NCBI GenBank assembly: GCA_002900995.3
Contig: CM035306.1
Coordinates: 3,754,100-3,818,099, forward strand
Length of the DNA stretch: 64,000 nucleotides
Source: Ganoderma boninense
Taxonomy: Eukaryota > Basidiomycota > Agaricomycetes > Polyporales > Polyporaceae
Direction: 5' to 3'
Both the position numbers and the translations under genes were made by a program. The notes below the pieces were generated by a model that made no database searches, was not told the DNA's origin, and saw nothing but the letters and a program-made list of their open reading frames with translations. Every line of letters begins with the position of its first letter. The first letter of the stretch is position 1. Shown piece after piece: positions 1-12,000 of this stretch.

Positions 1-209
1 AACTTGAATTGCAGAACACACGCGCTCGCAGGCGCGGGGATAGAAATTTCATCATCATTATCGTCATCTCTCCGGCCCCGCAGCGGCCTGGACCCTGGCT
101 AAGCTCCGTCCCCCCACCACAAACCCTGTCACTCTAATATGCGCGCAGTGAAAGAGGAAAGTGAAAAATGTGATATGGCGTGGTGCAATGTCCGGTCTAT
201 GAAGAATTA

Positions 210-1570
210 TTACAAGCCCTTGTCCTCCGTGCTGCTTTTACTTGAGTCCCGCTCCTTGTCGCCCTTCTCCTTCTCATCAGCCTTGCCGTTCTTCTTCGAA
301 TCTTCCTTCTTCTCGCCCTTGCCCTCCTCGAGCTCTGCGCGCCCGATCTGCGCCTTGTTGTCCACGAGCGCGTGCAGGGCGATGACGGCGCGGAGGAGGC
401 TGCTGATGTACACGACGAGCATCTCGTCGTTGGTCGTCGCCGCGAAGCTCGTCGTCGTCTCGGCGTCGTTGAGGTCCGGCAGCAGGTTGAGCGCGTCCTG
501 CAGGTGGTACGAGATCTGGTGGTTGAGCGGCATCTTGCCCGCCGCGACCTCGGAGAGGTACGCCTGGATGTCGGAGAGGCGCGACTGCAGCCCGCGCAGG
601 GACGCGAGCTGCTCCGCGACGCGCGTCGCGAGCGTCGTCGTCGTCGAGTCCTTGATGTCCCGCAGGAGGTGCTCGACGCCGATCTCCTCGGCCTCTTCGG
701 CCTCGATCGCGGAGGGGACGTGCAGGAACGTCTTTCGTGTCTCTGTGCCGTCCTGTGCGTACGGCGAAGATTGCGTACGTAATTAGCGTTGGCACCGGAG
801 GGACGGGATAGTGTCGGGAGAAAGGGGACGCCATGGAGAAGGAGAAGGAGGAAGTAGTGGAGGACGAGGAGAAGGAGAAGGGAGAAGGAGAGGGACGTAC
901 ATCTTTGATCTCTTCTACTGCGAAATATGCGTCTGTCGGGATTCCGACCGTTTGTGGCCGGACGTCGACGATGACCATGACGGGGCGCGCAATGAACTTC
1001 TTCAGAAGGTCGTTAATCTCCTGGTCCGAAGCCCGCAATTTAGGTCCCGTGTGGTACCACCCGATCATCCGTTCCCGTGCTGCATTCCCGAACGTCCACA
1101 GGGATAGTGGAGGAACAGCCGGAGGGAGAGACCAAGGGGGTAAGCACGGCAGCGCGGCGGACGGAGTGGCGAACTTACGGACCGTTGACCTTCTTGAACA
1201 TATCCCACATTCCCTCGATGTATTGTGGTCGAGGAACCACGTCTTGCTGTCCTTTTCGTCCTCCTCGAAGGGGATGCCGAAGGAGTTCGCGACGTTCACG
1301 GTTGTGCCGTTGTCCTGGCCCAAGAGGATGCCGACTACACGCTTGCTCGATCCCCGCGCTACAGAACGTGCATGGTGATCCGCTACTGAAAGCAGGACCA
1401 AAGGGTGGACAACTAGGTGCGAGAAGCAGGTTGGCGGCATGATCAAATCTCGAGGACATGTCGGGTGCGTACCGACAGTCGTATTTGAGAGTGCGGAGAG
1501 CTGGGTGATGTCAGAAAACGTCTGAGATTCGTGGGGACGTACATACCTGTTCTGTTGTTGTGGCGACCAT
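210..1570 (-). CDS. RPN8: 26S proteasome regulatory subunit Rpn8 (PSMD7), MPN domain
   Basis: Non-catalytic MPN-domain subunit of the 19S lid, partner of the deubiquitinase Rpn11. The N-terminal exon reads MVATTTEQ (ATG at 1568-1570). The MPN core follows with VVHPLVLLSVADHH, the family hallmark FEEDEKDSKTWFLDHN, then MIGWYHTGPKLRASD and VGIPTDAYFAVEEIKD. The last long exon holds EAEEAEEIGVEHLLRD and DEMLVVYISSLLRAVIALH. The tail is Lys/Glu-rich and ends DKGL. Visible introns: gtatgt near 1546, gtacgc...ctag before VVHPL (acceptor near 1414), one ending atgcag before the RERMIGW exon (about 1090), and one after EEIKD (about 895). As written, the frame breaks after FLDHN: one base is missing near 1221-1224, and restoring it gives the expected YIEGMWDMFKKVN. 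The gene is essential in yeast, so this is probably a sequence error. The ATG lies 241 bp from the start of the divergent TPR-MYND gene. Identity is certain from family knowledge; the exact first intron is inferred. Confidence 0.95.
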
Positions 1571-1811
1571 GGCTAAGTATGCGGCAGGGAGAGGGTGGGG
1601 AGGACGGAGGACGGGAAAGTGGCTGAGCGGACCCGACGCGCGTACTCTGCGTACGCGTCCTGCTCTGTTTGCACGTGTTGTCTATAGCCATCAACCAGGC
1701 GTCTGAGTTGCCTGTTCTGGCTGGATGTGGCTTGTCCTCTCCCATTCACCCTCTACTTAGCACCAGGAGCAGAACTATCATCTCGCCCCCACATCTCTGT
1801 GTATCTCCAAC
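1571..1811. promoter_or_regulatory. Shared divergent promoter, RPN8 / TPR-MYND gene
   Basis: The 241-bp gap between two divergent start codons must hold both promoters. It is pyrimidine-rich on the plus strand just before 1812. No clear TATA box is visible. Confidence 0.5.
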
Positions 1812-2567
1812 ATGCCTATCCAAATTACAGCCAACCCCACGATGGCCCAAGTCATGGGTTTTGAGGACGGTCGCGTGCTCCATGAAGAAGCCAAGGATCT
1901 CGAGAACCAGGGGCGTCTCGCTGCTGCCGAGCACAAGTACCTCGAAGCCATTCGGGCCAGAGAGTCGGGTTTTGGCCCTGACCATTACACAGCGGCGACG
2001 TCCTATGATTCTCTGGGTGAGCTCTATTTGAAGATGGAGCAGCTCGACAAAGCAGAGGAGTACCTCAACAAGGCCCTGCACGCCCGCAAGGACTCTGGGC
2101 TCAACGCGGACCTCGCAATGACGCGCGACAGCTTTGGGAGGTTGTTTGAGATGAAGGGTGACTTGAAAGCAGCACAGGAGATCCGCCTCAAAGGCCTCCC
2201 CGACAACATTGCATGCGGCAATAGCAGTGTGAGTTCTTGCGCCTTCTCTTACGTTTCACCTGCCTATATGCGTGACCATTTTGCTTTCACAGTGCCTGCG
2301 GCTTCAGAACTCCTTGAAGGAGTTGTCGAAGTGCTCTGTATGCAAAGTGTGCCCCTAAGCACCGTTTCTTTGATCCCTACGCATGCTAACTCAGCTTCTA
2401 GGCGGTGCTATACTGTTCGCAACCCTGTCAGGCAAGTCCCTCCACTCCTTCGCTCGTGTTCTTGTTCTTTGCACGGGTATTCCTGATGTGTGCCGTTACA
2501 GAAAGCGGACTGGAAACGGCATAAGAAGTATTGCCGCCGTACTGACCTAGCCGCGAGTTCGGCCTAA
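1812..2567 (+). CDS. TPR-repeat protein with C-terminal MYND zinc finger
   Basis: A small cytosolic protein that joins two protein-interaction modules. Exon 1 (1812 to about 2230) encodes about 140 aa with at least two tetratricopeptide repeats (GRVLHEEAKDLENQGRLAAA, YDSLGELYLKMEQLDKAEEY, then FGRLFEMKGDLKAAQEIR). Introns starting gtgagt (2231), gtgtgc (about 2345) and gcaagt (2431, a GC donor) are removed in phase 0. The result joins KELSKCSVCK, AVLYCSQPCQ and KADWKRHKKYC, a MYND-type zinc finger with the spacing CxxC...CxxxC...HxxxC. The protein ends RRTDLAASSA at the TAA of 2565-2567. MYND fingers usually bind proline-rich partner peptides. No SET or other catalytic domain is present, so it is probably an adaptor. 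Function unknown. All four exons stay in frame. Confidence 0.85.
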
Positions 2568-3780
2568 CATAAAGTTGGGCTCAAAGGCAAGTCGGCCTGT
2601 TTGCTGGATCGCTGACGAGCTAATGTGTTCTCTTTCTAGTATTCCTTTCAATTCGAGGACTTGGACTTTGAAGTTATAAGTGGCAGTCACATGTATAATA
2701 GTCTTTCAGGTGAACCGGTGAACAACGCATCCAATGAGTTCAGGACGGAATGCGACTTTCATCGTAACAATTGACCTCTTCACTTTCACGCCCTTCCACA
2801 GCGATTATCTTCGGCTTCCTCCACGCTGTCTCTCGTTTTGAGGACTGCGTACGATCCAGCAGCCGTAAAGGCTCCAAAGGGGTAAGATGTAACTCTCATC
2901 TCTCGCGTCGTATGCAAACTCGCGATCTGCTTCTTGCCAGGTGTTGAATGCACAGGTGCGCAACACGTACAACAAAGCTCTCAAACGCGCTTCAATCCTA
3001 CTCTGCACATTGAGTTGTCTCGACCACTGGACGTTATGGCCGGCCCCTCGTCTCAATGTCAAGACGCGTGACAACTATCAGATGCCAGTTCATCCCTTTA
3101 GAGTGCACGCTGGGGGTAGACTGCAGGAGCACTGTCAACAACGGTAAACTTTCTGTGTCAGGATCGCCAATCGCCGCGGTTCGCGTTTATGTTGCCCTAA
3201 TACCTACCAGGTGGAGGCCAAAACCTTTTAGCAAACGGTGAAAATTACTGTACTGTTTAGCAATCCTGACAGCCAGGTACCCTCCCTCGCCCAGCACTGA
3301 TCGTTTTGTGACGTGAATTTCAGGGTCTGATGCATGTCAGTACGCTCGTCGAGAGTCCATGTAGGTACCTCATTCACACGCGACCAGACTCAGAGTGTCA
3401 ATGCGACTGTCGGCGCGCTGCGCTGTCCCCTTGAACCCTTCGGCGGGGCCGCCCTTCAGCCAGCCGAGTTCGTAATATGGCGTAACGATGAACCTAACCA
3501 GCACCTAAACCCGTAACGGTGAGATGGACCGCGAGAACCAGGTTCAATGTCGCCGTGGTCGCGGATCCAGGACGTGCACAGCATCGTGACCCATCCCCAG
3601 ACGATGTTAGAACTGTAGAATAATGCCAAGCGATTAACTGGAACCTAGGGTACTATACAGCGGGCTAATATGACACACGATCGTATTGTACAACATAATT
3701 ACGGGAGAGATTATGAATTACGATCAGCGAGGGCAAAAGCGCGGCGCGTCTGAACGGACCGACGGTTTAGTCTGGAAGGT
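2568..3780. other. Intergenic, no gene recognised
   Basis: Holds the 3' ends of the flanking genes (TPR-MYND from the left, the minus-strand small gene from the right). The short open frames are not spliced into anything protein-like. No tRNA or repeat was seen. Confidence 0.5.
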
Positions 3781-4485
3781 TTACTCGGTAGGCTCGACGA
3801 CAAGTATTCTGGGCAGGGAGCGGGTGCGGCGGCACTGCGCCTTCACGGTATGCACGAGGTCCTTGATTGAAACGTGTATCAGAGGATGCGCGCTCTCGCA
3901 CGGGCGAAGGGTAGGGGTTGCTGCGACTCACGACGAGCACGGCCTTCATGCGCGACCTCACGCTCGACGTCGTGGACACGGAGGTCACAGAGCGCGAGCC
4001 TGAGCGCGGCGTCGGCGGCAGCTTCGACGAGACGACGAACTCGACCCTGCCGTCCCGCTCAAACGCGGCGGACTGCGCAGCCGTCGGCAAGGCGGTCATT
4101 CATAATATTAAAGATGGACGTAAGTGTGGACTGGGCGTGCTCGACTCACCAAGGCGAAGCTTGACCGACGTTGCTTCAGGGGCCGGCGGGTGTTGTCCGC
4201 GGTCTGCCGCGACGGCTGGACATCATGCCAGGGACGATTTTAATTGAAAAAATGGGGGAAATTGAAAATGAGAGGGCTTACTCTGAGATCATTCCGGCGC
4301 GACGACGTTCTACGAGTAATGCTGGGACGATGGCGGTTGACCCGCCTGACGGGACGCTGGGAGTTGCAGTGTGCATAGAGAGGGAACTGTCTGTCGGAAG
4401 GGAAAACGAAAGGCTGGGCTGGTAAAGAAGGTATTGCAGAATCCTGGGCGGCGGCGGAAACCTTAGCAGCGGGAGAGGATTTCAT
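3781..4485 (-). CDS. Small unrecognised protein, paralogue A of an undescribed family
   Basis: I do not recognise this family. It is real because it shares its full exon plan with the gene at 34295-34978. There are four exons, all in phase 0. Exon 1 (from ATG 4485) encodes about 68 aa with the motif FPLYAHCNSQRP and ends RRNDLR before gtaagc. Exon 2 (after ccag) reads PSRQTADNTRRPLKQRRSSFAL and is followed by gtgagt. Exon 3 (after gcgcag) starts SAAFERDGRVEFVVSS and carries SSVRSRMKAVLV before gtgagt. Exon 4 starts DLVHTVKAQCRR, contains LPRILVVEP and stops at 3781-3783. Total about 163 aa. The protein is basic and Ser/Arg-rich, with no signal peptide or membrane segment visible. A TATA-like run (atataaaa on the minus strand) lies near 4672. 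Exons 2 to 4 were placed by comparison with the paralogue. Confidence 0.7.
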
Positions 4486-6137
4486 GTTTTGCGAACGGCG
4501 AAGGTTGAAGAAGATGAAGACACGCCAATGGCTGTCGGAGGGACAGGTAGGCGAAAGGCGTTCGCCAGCGAGGCAACAGAGCTCGCGCTCCTGGCGCCGT
4601 CAAGAACGGATATCCTAGCTGATGGTGGGTGGGAGGTAGGCGTAGGATGCATGCCGGCAGCATGGTAGTATTTTATATCGCCGCTGCGGTAGAGCCGCTC
4701 GTTAAGGAAAGCGGACAAAACGAGGAGGACTGACTGGGTATTACGTTTCAGATGCACATCCGCCGCGCAGTCCGCCATGCTCCTTCGGGGCACATCGCAT
4801 GCCTCGGCCACGTCTTCGAGTCGAGGCTGTGAACCCTGATTACCGCCACCGAGAGGGGACCTGACGTCGACCACCCTCATCACATCGAGGAATTCACGAA
4901 TTCCCTTCTCGGTAAAAGCAAGGCTATGCTGCGGCTCGGCACGTCCGACATGTTTGGACGGGCTGCCAGATTTACGCCAGTAGCGGATCACATCATCCAT
5001 GTAAGACGTATACATATGCAACGCCAAGGTGAGTGCAAACACACGACACCATCCCATCCAAACATCAGTGTGATCGAGTCTGCCAATTTGCCCATTTCGC
5101 GCACATGCTGGTCTCAGGAGATGACAAGATGGGGCCAGCAGACGTTGAAAGATGTGGCAGAAAGTGACACCGAATAGTACACTCCCTCACCCTCAGGCTG
5201 ATGTCGGGGGCCTGAACTCGGGAAAACCACAATGCCCAGTGAGTACCCGGCAACCTCAGACTTGTTTTCAACCATTGAGGTTGCACTGGTTGACATACGA
5301 CATATAGATGCATAAACGTTGAGATGCTCAGTCACGGTCTCTCCGTGCCTGAGCATCCCATGCCAGCTGCAACGCAACATTACCTACTGAAACAAACATC
5401 ACGCACCTCGCAGTCTGGCGCCTCCAGCACTCTCAAGCATCATATGGTGTAAGTACGGTGCTGGATGCAATTGACGGCGGCTGCCAGTGCCAAATCACAA
5501 GCTACAGGCATCGGATACACATATGCCATGCGCCTACGTGGAATCAATTTATGCTCCACTCTTTTTGCCATGCTGGCACTCCGAGCGCTCCCAGAAGGCT
5601 AACAAGTGAAGCATATTTGAAGGAGGAGATAGCCAAGAAAATGACCAGCGTGAAGAGTGCCAGCAACCGACATGAGCGGAGAGTATTGTGGTCGAGAGCA
5701 AGCCAGGAGCCGTCACCCTGCCATTCGCCGCCGCGTCGTGGGCGCCACTGTTCCTAGCCGCCGTGGCCGCTGGTGCCGCCGTCAAATCGACACACCACTA
5801 TACCGCTGTGACCCATTCGCCTGTCATTTGCATTTAGAACATATTGCACTTTGCTTTCCTTCAATAGAGAAGTGCACATACCACTCAGTTGGAATTAAGT
5901 TCGTCGGTTGAATCGCCGCCTTCAAGTTTCAGGCACCACTGCTTCTTGGGCTTTAGACAGCTTGAATCTCATGCGCGCGCGAGCGAACTGTGTATTAGTG
6001 TACAGTATTGTGGTAAATAAACGATACAATGTTAGAGTAAATCTATGACGTGGTCCAATGTCGCTTGTGAGGCGTCGTAGGTAGCGTAAGTCTTGTGTGA
6101 AATCGTGATACTGATGCTATGAAACAGGAGTTGGAGT
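4486..6137. other. Intergenic with one weak membrane-protein-like exon
   Basis: The first 190 bp upstream of 4485 is the promoter of the small gene (TATA near 4672). A minus-strand stretch of about 5585-5745 reads GSWLALDHNTLRSCRLLALF, then TLVIFLAISSFKYASLVSLL and GALGVPAWQKEW. It has a possible ctag acceptor at its start, which could make it an exon of a small membrane protein, but no start, donor or further exon could be tied to it. A 191-aa minus-strand open frame (4482-5057) overlaps the promoter and looks accidental. Confidence 0.35.
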
Positions 6138-8112
6138 TTAACATTTGCTCCAGAGTCGTCGGTTGATCGTCAATTTTGTAGCCGTCAGGAGGACAATTGA
6201 GACCATGACGGCGGTGCCTGTGAGAAATCGTGAGCCGACCAAGTCAGCGTAGAGTGACATCGAAACGCACCTGCGTAGATGCCCGTATACTTAAAGCTTC
6301 CGGTTGTGGTAGTGATCGCTCCAGAGATGGGAGGGCCAGCAACGGCACCGATGGCGAGGATGGACATGCTGACCCCGACTCGTGAACCAACATCGTGAAT
6401 GTTTCCCATACGGGCAGGGGGGACCGCCAAGAGCCCGACGAACACCCCGGACGTAGCGCTGGATAGAACACGGGCTCAGCATGTTCCGTCGTGAATTGAG
6501 GTGCTAGGAGAAAGGACGAACCCATACACGATCGCAATAGCGATATATCCCCCAGTGGTTTTCACAAAGGGCCATATGTATGTCATCACCCCGGCGACGA
6601 ATGAGAAAGGTATCATGACATTGAGAGGGCCTAAGGACGAACGAGAGCATTAGCTGATATTTCGCTGCCTCGCTGGATTAAAAACGTGCCTATGCGGTCT
6701 GACAGCAGTCCACCACCTACGCGACCGATTGCCGAGCATGCATTCGCAATTGCCACCAAATAGAATGCGAGATCGTCTGGAACACCAACTAATGGCGCGC
6801 TCACGTCGATGTACGTTAACACCTGAAGTGGTCGTGAACTTAGGTTCACCGCGAAGAAACGTGCGACTTACAGTGTAGATGCCTAAGAATCCAGTGAAGC
6901 AAGCCAGACAATAAAGCGAGTACGACCATGACTTTAGATCGGAAAAGTTGACGAGAGGACCGCTGTGGGTCTTCGGCGGAAGGCGCCGCTCTACAGTCTT
7001 TGCAAACATATTAGCCTCAATCCCGAAAGTGGGAAACTGACATACCAAAATGGTAAAAAGGCATAAGGCAACTTCTAGGAAGCCGAGGATGCGCATCGTC
7101 CACTGGAAGCTGGAGGCGCATTGTGGTCATTGTTCATGGTCGAAAGCAAACAAGACATACCCCACTTCGGCCATGAGATTTCTGACAGCAATAGGATAGA
7201 TGGTCCCACCGATACTGGAGCCTACGGTGGTGATGCCGAAAGCAAGTCCCAATCGTCGTTTGAACCAGTGAGCAGGTACCCCAATCACGATCCCGAAGAT
7301 GAACCCGGACGAGAGCTGAAGCCTCAAGTAAGCGGCATGGTCTGTAATGGTTCCACTGTGCGGCTCACCCCGATCGCAAATCCTTGGCACAACAGAAATT
7401 GCCAGTAGACTGTGCACTGCGCGGTGAGAAATGTTGCTGCTACTAGCAGGGCGCTGGCGAGGAACAACGGTATCTTCGTGTAACCTCGATCGAAAATGCG
7501 GCCGACTATCAGGCCGAGCATGAACACTAGAGAATACTGTTGATCGTTAGCGAGAACTAGATCGGGGCTCTGAGTATGTTCGACAACCTACTTGTATTGA
7601 ACCAATCCAGGCACTGCATGTCAATGGAATTAGAGTTGTATCTCGACAGAGAAGAATGCTATGAAAACACTGACATCGTGGATGGCGGAGTTCCCGCAAG
7701 GATGCTTTCCGTGTAGTATGCTTGAAATACCTGGTCGTTCTGGTCAGTCACATAAAAGCTCATGACACGGTATGGACACATACACCCCACGCATTGACAA
7801 GCCCAAACGTCGCGCAGACTCCTGCCGAGCACTGATTGATGCAAATGAGATGTGGAAAAGCACTCCGATGAAGCCGAAGTCACTGACGCCTATACAAACT
7901 AGCCACGCCCTGAAACCTCCATCGGGGTGGCTGCCATATTGTGCATCAAGGTCCTCGGCGGCAGGGGATTGTAGGACATCGTCGTAGTTCTCCACCTCCT
8001 TGTCTAGCGAGCCCTTTTCTTTGTCAACGATGTGCTGACACTGGTCTTCCAACACCGTAGCCGTCAGGGATGGAGTCGGGCTTTCGGCACCCTGTCGCTG
8101 AGGTTCGGACAT
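6138..8112 (-). CDS. MFS transporter, monocarboxylate-permease-like (MCT/Mch type)
   Basis: Plasma-membrane major facilitator carrier of the family that includes yeast Mch proteins. The substrate is probably a small carboxylate or vitamin-like acid. The N-terminus is a 70-residue acidic cytosolic tail starting MSEPQRQGAESPTPS. The family signature DGGFRAWLVCIG precedes an intron (gtcagt) joined to CSAGVCATFGLVNAWG, then VFQAYYTESILAG. Later exons encode SLVFMLGLIVGRIFDRGYTK, FGIVIGVPAHWFKRRLGLAF, YIDVSAPLVGVPDDLAFYLV, ANACSAIGRVGGGLLSDRIG and AIGAVAGPPISGAITTTTGS. It ends INRRLWSKC at TAA 6138-6140. Intron positions match the three tandem relatives at 22-31 kb, but the C-terminus differs (theirs ends GGLWGRC or GGKLWGRC). 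A TATA-like box lies about 90 bp upstream of the ATG. The frame looks intact. Confidence 0.9.
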
Positions 8113-9083
8113 CGTGACAGGAGGAAGCTAAGAGGAAAGTCGGTGGAAAAGGAGGGAAGGAAGACGAGACCGGGGAAGGAAGGCAGCCTCCGGCACTGGC
8201 ATAATATAGGCAGGCTCTGCAATTGGTCCGCCTCGTACACCACACTTCCGAGTCATGCACGGTGCATTGATGGATGCAAGTCTTCTGAAAAGTCCGATTC
8301 GGTCGACCGACGGAAATTTGCATGGAATGCATGATCCCCGGGCATCGCGTAAGACATTCGGGCTTGATGACACAAGGCCGCGCGCTGGTGCGTCCGTGAG
8401 CCAGCCATGAGTCTGACGGTTAGCCGAAGAACCATATTAGTATTTAACATGAAGCACGAATAGAGTTATAATATAGATTAACTTGCAGAGCCTCCAAACG
8501 ATGGTGAGCAGAGGGCATTTGGGGAAAACCGAAATCGGCTCTCGGGCAAATTCTTCACTTGAAACGCCGGTGCGGGAGAGCGTCACAGCCACCATCCACT
8601 CACTCGGAATCCGAGGAGTTCCGCCCACCTATGGTCAATTCTAGGAACATCTTTCAGTGGACCAATAGCGAGACTGACATGTCGGAATGCCGTATACTGC
8701 GTTATCCAACGCTAACACGGGGGATACCCTCTACTGCGGTAAAGATAACATCAGTTCTCCGCGACGCACCTCATGCATTGACAACTTAATGCCACGAGGG
8801 GCATGCCCAAAGGACAGCTGGCAATCGTCAGGAGCTCTAGACCCAATGGAACAAACCTCTCAGCGGTAACTTTGGCAAATTTTATCATTACTCACCGTAC
8901 GGTCAGCAGACAGAGCAAGGGAGCAGCTCTTAGTTTCGTCATCGGACGGTCGGCCGTCGATCCCTCCGGACGACTGTGCGCACCCCTTCTCCCACATGTT
9001 AGATGAATGCGAAGATCAAGGACGTCTGGTATAGAATTAGTTCTAGCGTTGGATCGTCCGATATTACGTTGTACACTGTACGC
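8113..9083. other. Promoter of the 6-8 kb MFS gene plus empty spacer
   Basis: A TATA-like run (cctatattatg on the minus strand, near 8200) fits the MFS gene starting at 8112. The rest is spacer up to the 3' end of the coiled-coil gene. Nothing else recognised. Confidence 0.5.
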
Positions 9084-12000
9084 TCATTCCACGTCCGAGT
9101 CATGCCCACCTGCAGGCTCGTCCTGCGCGTCCGGAACCCCGCCGTTCGCCGTCATCATCGCCTGCGCACGGTCCCCAGAAACCGCAAAGCTCGCCCGACG
9201 GTCGCTGCTGGAGCCCGCTAGCGAACTTGGCGACGGCGTCTCCCGCAGTCCTTGGCGACCGATGCGCGGTCCCAGAGGTGTCGACGCGCCCCGCATGCCC
9301 AGCCCAAGCATGAACATCCCGGAGGTCGTGCGCTGCCGGGGACCGCGAGGGCCATTAAGCGGGCTTTGGCTCAGCCCTGGGCTGTATGCAGGACTGCGGG
9401 CCGGGGGGACGATGATGCGGAGGCCCAGGTTTGCCAGTGGGTCTGTCGGCGGGTCGTCGTTCGACCGTTCGCGGGGATGTGAGAATGAGGAAGAATGGCG
9501 GAGACGCGGGGACGTCATCACGGATCCGAACGTGGGCGCGGGGCTCGTCGAGCGCGAGGGGCTGAGGAAGCTCGGCGTCCACGCGGACCAACTTGGAGAG
9601 GGGGCAGGTTTCGCGGAGGGGATTGACACAGAGGGCGAGAGTGCGTCCTCGGACGATGTCGACGTCAGTTCATACAAGGTGCGCTTGATGGATGCGATGT
9701 CGTGCTCGAGGTCGTCAAGTTTCTGAGTAAACTGCTGGGTAGCTTTCGCGACGGCTTGGTCCGTCCCGTCCACAAACGCCTGAACCTCTTTGATGACCTC
9801 GCTCTCGTCCATCTTCTCTGTATTCGGGTCGTCATTGCCTGACATAGCGCCAGGGATCGACAGTAGAGCCTCGTATCCGCTGGCGATGCGTTCTTCGTCC
9901 GCGATGCGAATCTCCAATTCGACGCGGGCATCTTCGTTGAAGTCGCCGAGTCGCTCGACAGCCTTCCCTAGAACGGATGCCATATCGAAAGAAGTGATTG
10001 TAGTCTGCAAAGGGAGGGACCCAAGCGACTTCTTCAGATCTTTCAGCGCTAGGTGGCAGTCGCGGAAGCCTCGTTGAACGTCATCGTAGCGGATGTTTGA
10101 CCTTTGACAACTGGGCGACTAGTGGGGTTTCCCTGATTTCAGCGGGAAGGGTAGCGCTCGTGGGACCTGGCGAGAGGGATGACAATATAAGGCCGGTAGC
10201 CTCTAATGGAAGAGGTGATGGTAAGCGTGGCTTCGACGGATGAGGGGATTCAGGAGCTCCGGAGTGGGTCTTGGAGGGCAGAGGAAAGTAGCGGCGGGAC
10301 GGTTAAGGAAGGACGTTCAGATGTTGGAGACTCTGGACCAGAAGGAAGAGGGATCGTAGATACACTCTCAGTCCCCACCAAAGCTTCAGAAAGAGGCAGA
10401 TCGGAACTCGGACTGGAGTAGGTTCGATTGTGCATCGGCGGACATACCCTGGTCAGGTACTGTCTCTGGCAAGGCAGATGACCGAATATTGAGCGGACTA
10501 ACGGACGAGTCGGTCCACGTCGGCGGTGAGGGTGATCGCTCGTCTGGTATCGTAGGTATTGATACTGTTCGGATGAGGGGGTCCTCTAGTATCGCTGAAG
10601 ACACTTCAACCACGGGTACTTCGATAACGTCGACGATGGGTATGTTTTCGGGAGAGATTGGGGTCAAAGCTTGCGATTCGAAGCAGACGGGTGCTCATCC
10701 ATTATGGCTTCCATTGTGGCTGATACCCCAACGTCCAAGAAACGCCTCTCCTCGGCGATGCGGTGGGGGACCTGGATGCACAACTGGAGGGCCGTCATCT
10801 AGATCTGGCGGCCGTTCGCGATGCTCCACGGTCTCCAGTCGAGCGATCTTGCGTTCTGCGTTTAGTCTTCGTATCGTCTCTCCTTGCAACTCGTGGGTCA
10901 ATGAAGCGACGGTTTCTTGGGCTAGCAACAGGCGCCCGATGGAGCCTATGGTAATCCCTTCTGTCTCCGCTGACGGCTGCTCGTTGAGGGTATCTAGTAA
11001 GGCCTCGGCGTCATCAGTGGCTTTGCAGAAAGCTTCTCGAAGAGCCATAGGATTGAGTGAGATTGACCCGTCTTCTGAGCCAGACGAACGCTCGAGACAC
11101 TCTTTGGCTTTCCTCGTCCATCTTCTGAGATGCTCGGCGAGGTTCTCTTCGCGTCCGAGAAAGGCGAGCCGCAATGAGACTTCACGACGACGGCCATATG
11201 CTTCACGTGCGATGTCTTCGGTCAGTTCGTCGAGCGCTGAACGTGTTCGTTCGGACTCGTCGTGCTCGTGGGCCAGTGCGTCTCGAAGATGTGTGATCTC
11301 GGCGTTGAGAGTGGCAAGTGTTGCAGCATGTCGGGCCTTGAGGACATCCATAGCCTTTTGAAGCGTGTCTGTGGATGACTGGGAAAACTTCCTGAAGGAA
11401 GTATAAGTATGAGCACCAGGTGGAGACGTGAGAGGAGAGAAAAATCATTTACATGTAGCGGGACACCATCTTCGTAGCAGTGTTATCGTCCGCACGATAC
11501 TTGTCCAGCTCATGAACGGCTTTGGCAAGCTCGTCGCGGTCGTATCTCGCGCCTTCACGAGCGACCTCAAGCTCCTTGTACAGGAGACCATTGTCGCCGT
11601 GAAGTTCAGCGATGTCAGCCTGTAATTGCTCATTTCGACCATTGAAGTCTTCTAGCAACTTCTGGAGACCTAGCTTTCCTTCAGCAAGGGTGTCAACGAG
11701 GGTCGCCATGGACCCGCTGCTCGAGCGATGAAGGTCAATTGATGAGGTAGATGTGGATGGAGGGGAAGGTCCCGTCTTCGACCTGCCTTCGAGCTTGCGA
11801 ACAAGGTCGGCATACTCCTGAACCACTAGATCTGCCATACGCCGTTCTTCTTCCGCAGCCCGCACCTTCTGTTCCAGCGCGCGTTCTCGGGCCAGGCCCT
11901 CCTCCTCCCTAGCACGGGCCTCCGCGGTTAATGCGCGTGCCGCATCCAGTTCATGGTGCACCCCAGCGAGCTCGCTTCGGACATCGACAACCTCCTTCGT

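Noticed and set aside
277..1446. A 389-aa continuous minus-strand frame over RPN8
   Set aside because: It reads through introns and out of frame after the MPN core. The true protein is spliced and ends at 210.
4482..5057. A 191-aa minus-strand frame upstream of the first small gene
   Set aside because: It overlaps the likely TATA box and start region of that gene, shows no domain and is not present upstream of the paralogue at 34.3 kb.
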